DNA from: Chloroflexi bacterium TSY
GTDB taxonomy: Bacteria > Chloroflexota > Anaerolineae > Caldilineales > Caldilineaceae
DNA: 27,295 nucleotides
NCBI GenBank assembly: GCA_019217005.1
Contig: JAHBNG010000168.1
Location: 1-27,295, forward strand
Direction of reading: 5' to 3'
The translations under genes and the position numbers were made by a program. This document shows positions 26,110-27,295 of this stretch, one piece after another. The notes under the pieces were generated by a model that had not been told where the DNA came from, searched no databases, and worked only from the letters and a program-made list of their open reading frames with translations. Each line of letters starts with the position of its first letter. The first letter of the stretch is position 1.

Positions 26110-27295
26110 ATGCAGATATTCATAGGAATAGACTGGAGTGAAACAAAACATGATGTAATGATAACGGATGAAAACGGTCGTCGAATTAACTACATGACAA
26201 TAGAACATAGTGTGGATGGCTTTAAGCAACTAGAAAGTGGCGAGAAACGATGGATATCGGCCATGAAAATGTCGAATCGGATTAGAGACAGCACATAATC
26301 TGATAATTGACTACTTATGGGATGCTGGGTATACAAATCTATATGTCCTCCCACCGAACGTGGTCAAAGCAAGTCGGGCGAGGTACAATCAGAGCGGTGC
26401 TCGCACTGATGAAAGTGATGCATATACGATAGCTGAACTGGTCAGAACAGATGTTCACCGATTCTATCCTTGGCATCCAGGGAGTGAATTACTCCAGCAA
26501 ATGCGCATCGTGGTGAGCATGACCGAGTTTTGCGCAAAGAAACGGTTGCCCAATCGCTTGCGTAGTTGTTTGCTCAGATACCATCCCGCTTTGCTCAATG
26601 TCTTTAGTTGGCCATCGCCCATTGCAGCTCATCTGATTCTGGCTATCCGTCGCCGCAAGCAGCAGAAAAGCAACCTATGATGAATTTCAGGTCTTTCTAA
26701 GCAACATAAACATAATCAGCCCTCCAAATGGCTCACCTGTTTTGATGCTTGACCACACAACATCCCGTTCAGCTGGTGTTGCCCAAGCTTGTCAAGTTCA
26801 AGCCCAGCAACTTGCCCGACTCTTGCTCCATACCCTCAACTCCAAGCAAGCAACACTCCAACAGTTGAACTCTTTTCTGCAACACGAGGATCACCCCATT
26901 TTGCTTCTGCGGAGAGCTCTTAGCTCCCTCTTTGCTGGTCAAATTTGAAGATCGCCGCCGCTTCCCCATTCCAGCATGGTCCAGACTTTAGCTGGCACGG
27001 CTCCCGTTACCAACCAAAGTGGCAAACCACTTGGTCCACTTTCGCCGCTCTTGTGATAAAGAGTTTCGTTACTTTCTCAGCAACTGGCTCGTTCTTCGCG
27101 CCAGCAATCTCGCTGGCTTCGGCTTATACCAGCTCGTCAAAGGGCCACTCGGTCAGTCGCTCTCATCGGGCTTTAGCCAACCGCTGGCTGGCCATTCTTT
27201 GAAAATGTGGTAAGACCGAACCACCTATGACGAATTTTCCACATTCGTCAACGAACTATCCGTCGTCGACCACAAGCTTAGTTTTTTCTGCTTTC
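26110..27295 (+). pseudogene. IS110-family DEDD transposase, decayed, runs off the window
   Basis: A second, different IS110-family transposase. Seen across several frames: MQIFIGIDWSETKHDVMI (first acidic residue), GLETAHNLIIDYLWDAGY (Glu), KASRARYNQSGARTDESDAY (Asp pair), RLPNRLRSCLLRYHPALL, TLAGTAPVTNQSGK, VHFRRSCDKEFRYF and LANRWLAILWKMW. A TAA at about 27211 replaces the expected Gln codon before DRTTYDEF. Breaks include a one-base loss in the A4 run near 26668 and at least two others, so this copy is dead as written. ATG 26110 has GAGGAGG upstream. The element includes a structured leader and extends beyond 27295. Confidence 0.8.

Overview
The window looks like a repeat-rich, insertion-sequence-rich accessory region of a filamentous or multicellular-type Chloroflexota genome (Caldilineae/Anaerolineae/Ardenticatenia-like). 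This rests on protein style only: a SARP/BTAD + NB-ARC + TPR regulator, a long beta-helix protein with CSLREA-type motifs, paired ABC half-exporters, a polytopic glycosyltransferase-like protein, and IS110, IS701-like and IS4-like transposases. No rRNA, tRNA or CRISPR array was seen.

Left part (1-9550): a Tat-exported lipoprotein-type flavin amine oxidase (+) converges on a SARP-family regulator (-). The regulator is split into three reading frames (BTAD, NB-ARC, TPR), and a palindromic repeat lies between the two genes. Divergent from the regulator are an 80-residue conserved-type small protein and a 1193-residue secreted parallel beta-helix protein that ends abruptly inside a repeated module.

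Middle (9681-18993): IS copy 1, then a minus-strand ABC exporter region. Its order of transcription is a 601-aa half-transporter with a degenerate ATPase site, a 587-aa half-transporter with a canonical site, and a 506-aa degenerate-site half-transporter lacking its first two membrane helices. A strong terminator follows. Between the first and second genes sits a stack of mobile sequence: a 153-bp MITE with a 10-bp target duplication, an 85-bp palindromic repeat, a 207-bp inverted-repeat unit, and an IS110 element whose leader is a candidate bridge RNA. Upstream of the 601-aa gene is a long hairpin-rich leader with two terminator-like stems and a short overlapping ORF.

Right part (19400-27295): a second MITE-like copy; a glycosyltransferase-like membrane protein with no normal start codon, a palindromic repeat inserted in frame, and a C-terminus running into a GNAT acetyltransferase fragment; then back-to-back mobile elements (IS copy 2, an IS701-like element, an 89-bp MITE-like palindrome, and a decayed IS110 with its own candidate bridge RNA).

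Two general signals stand out. Several families of palindromic or short tandem repeats occur both between and inside genes. Most broken frames are repaired by a single-base change in a homopolymer, which could be real decay or a sequencing artefact.
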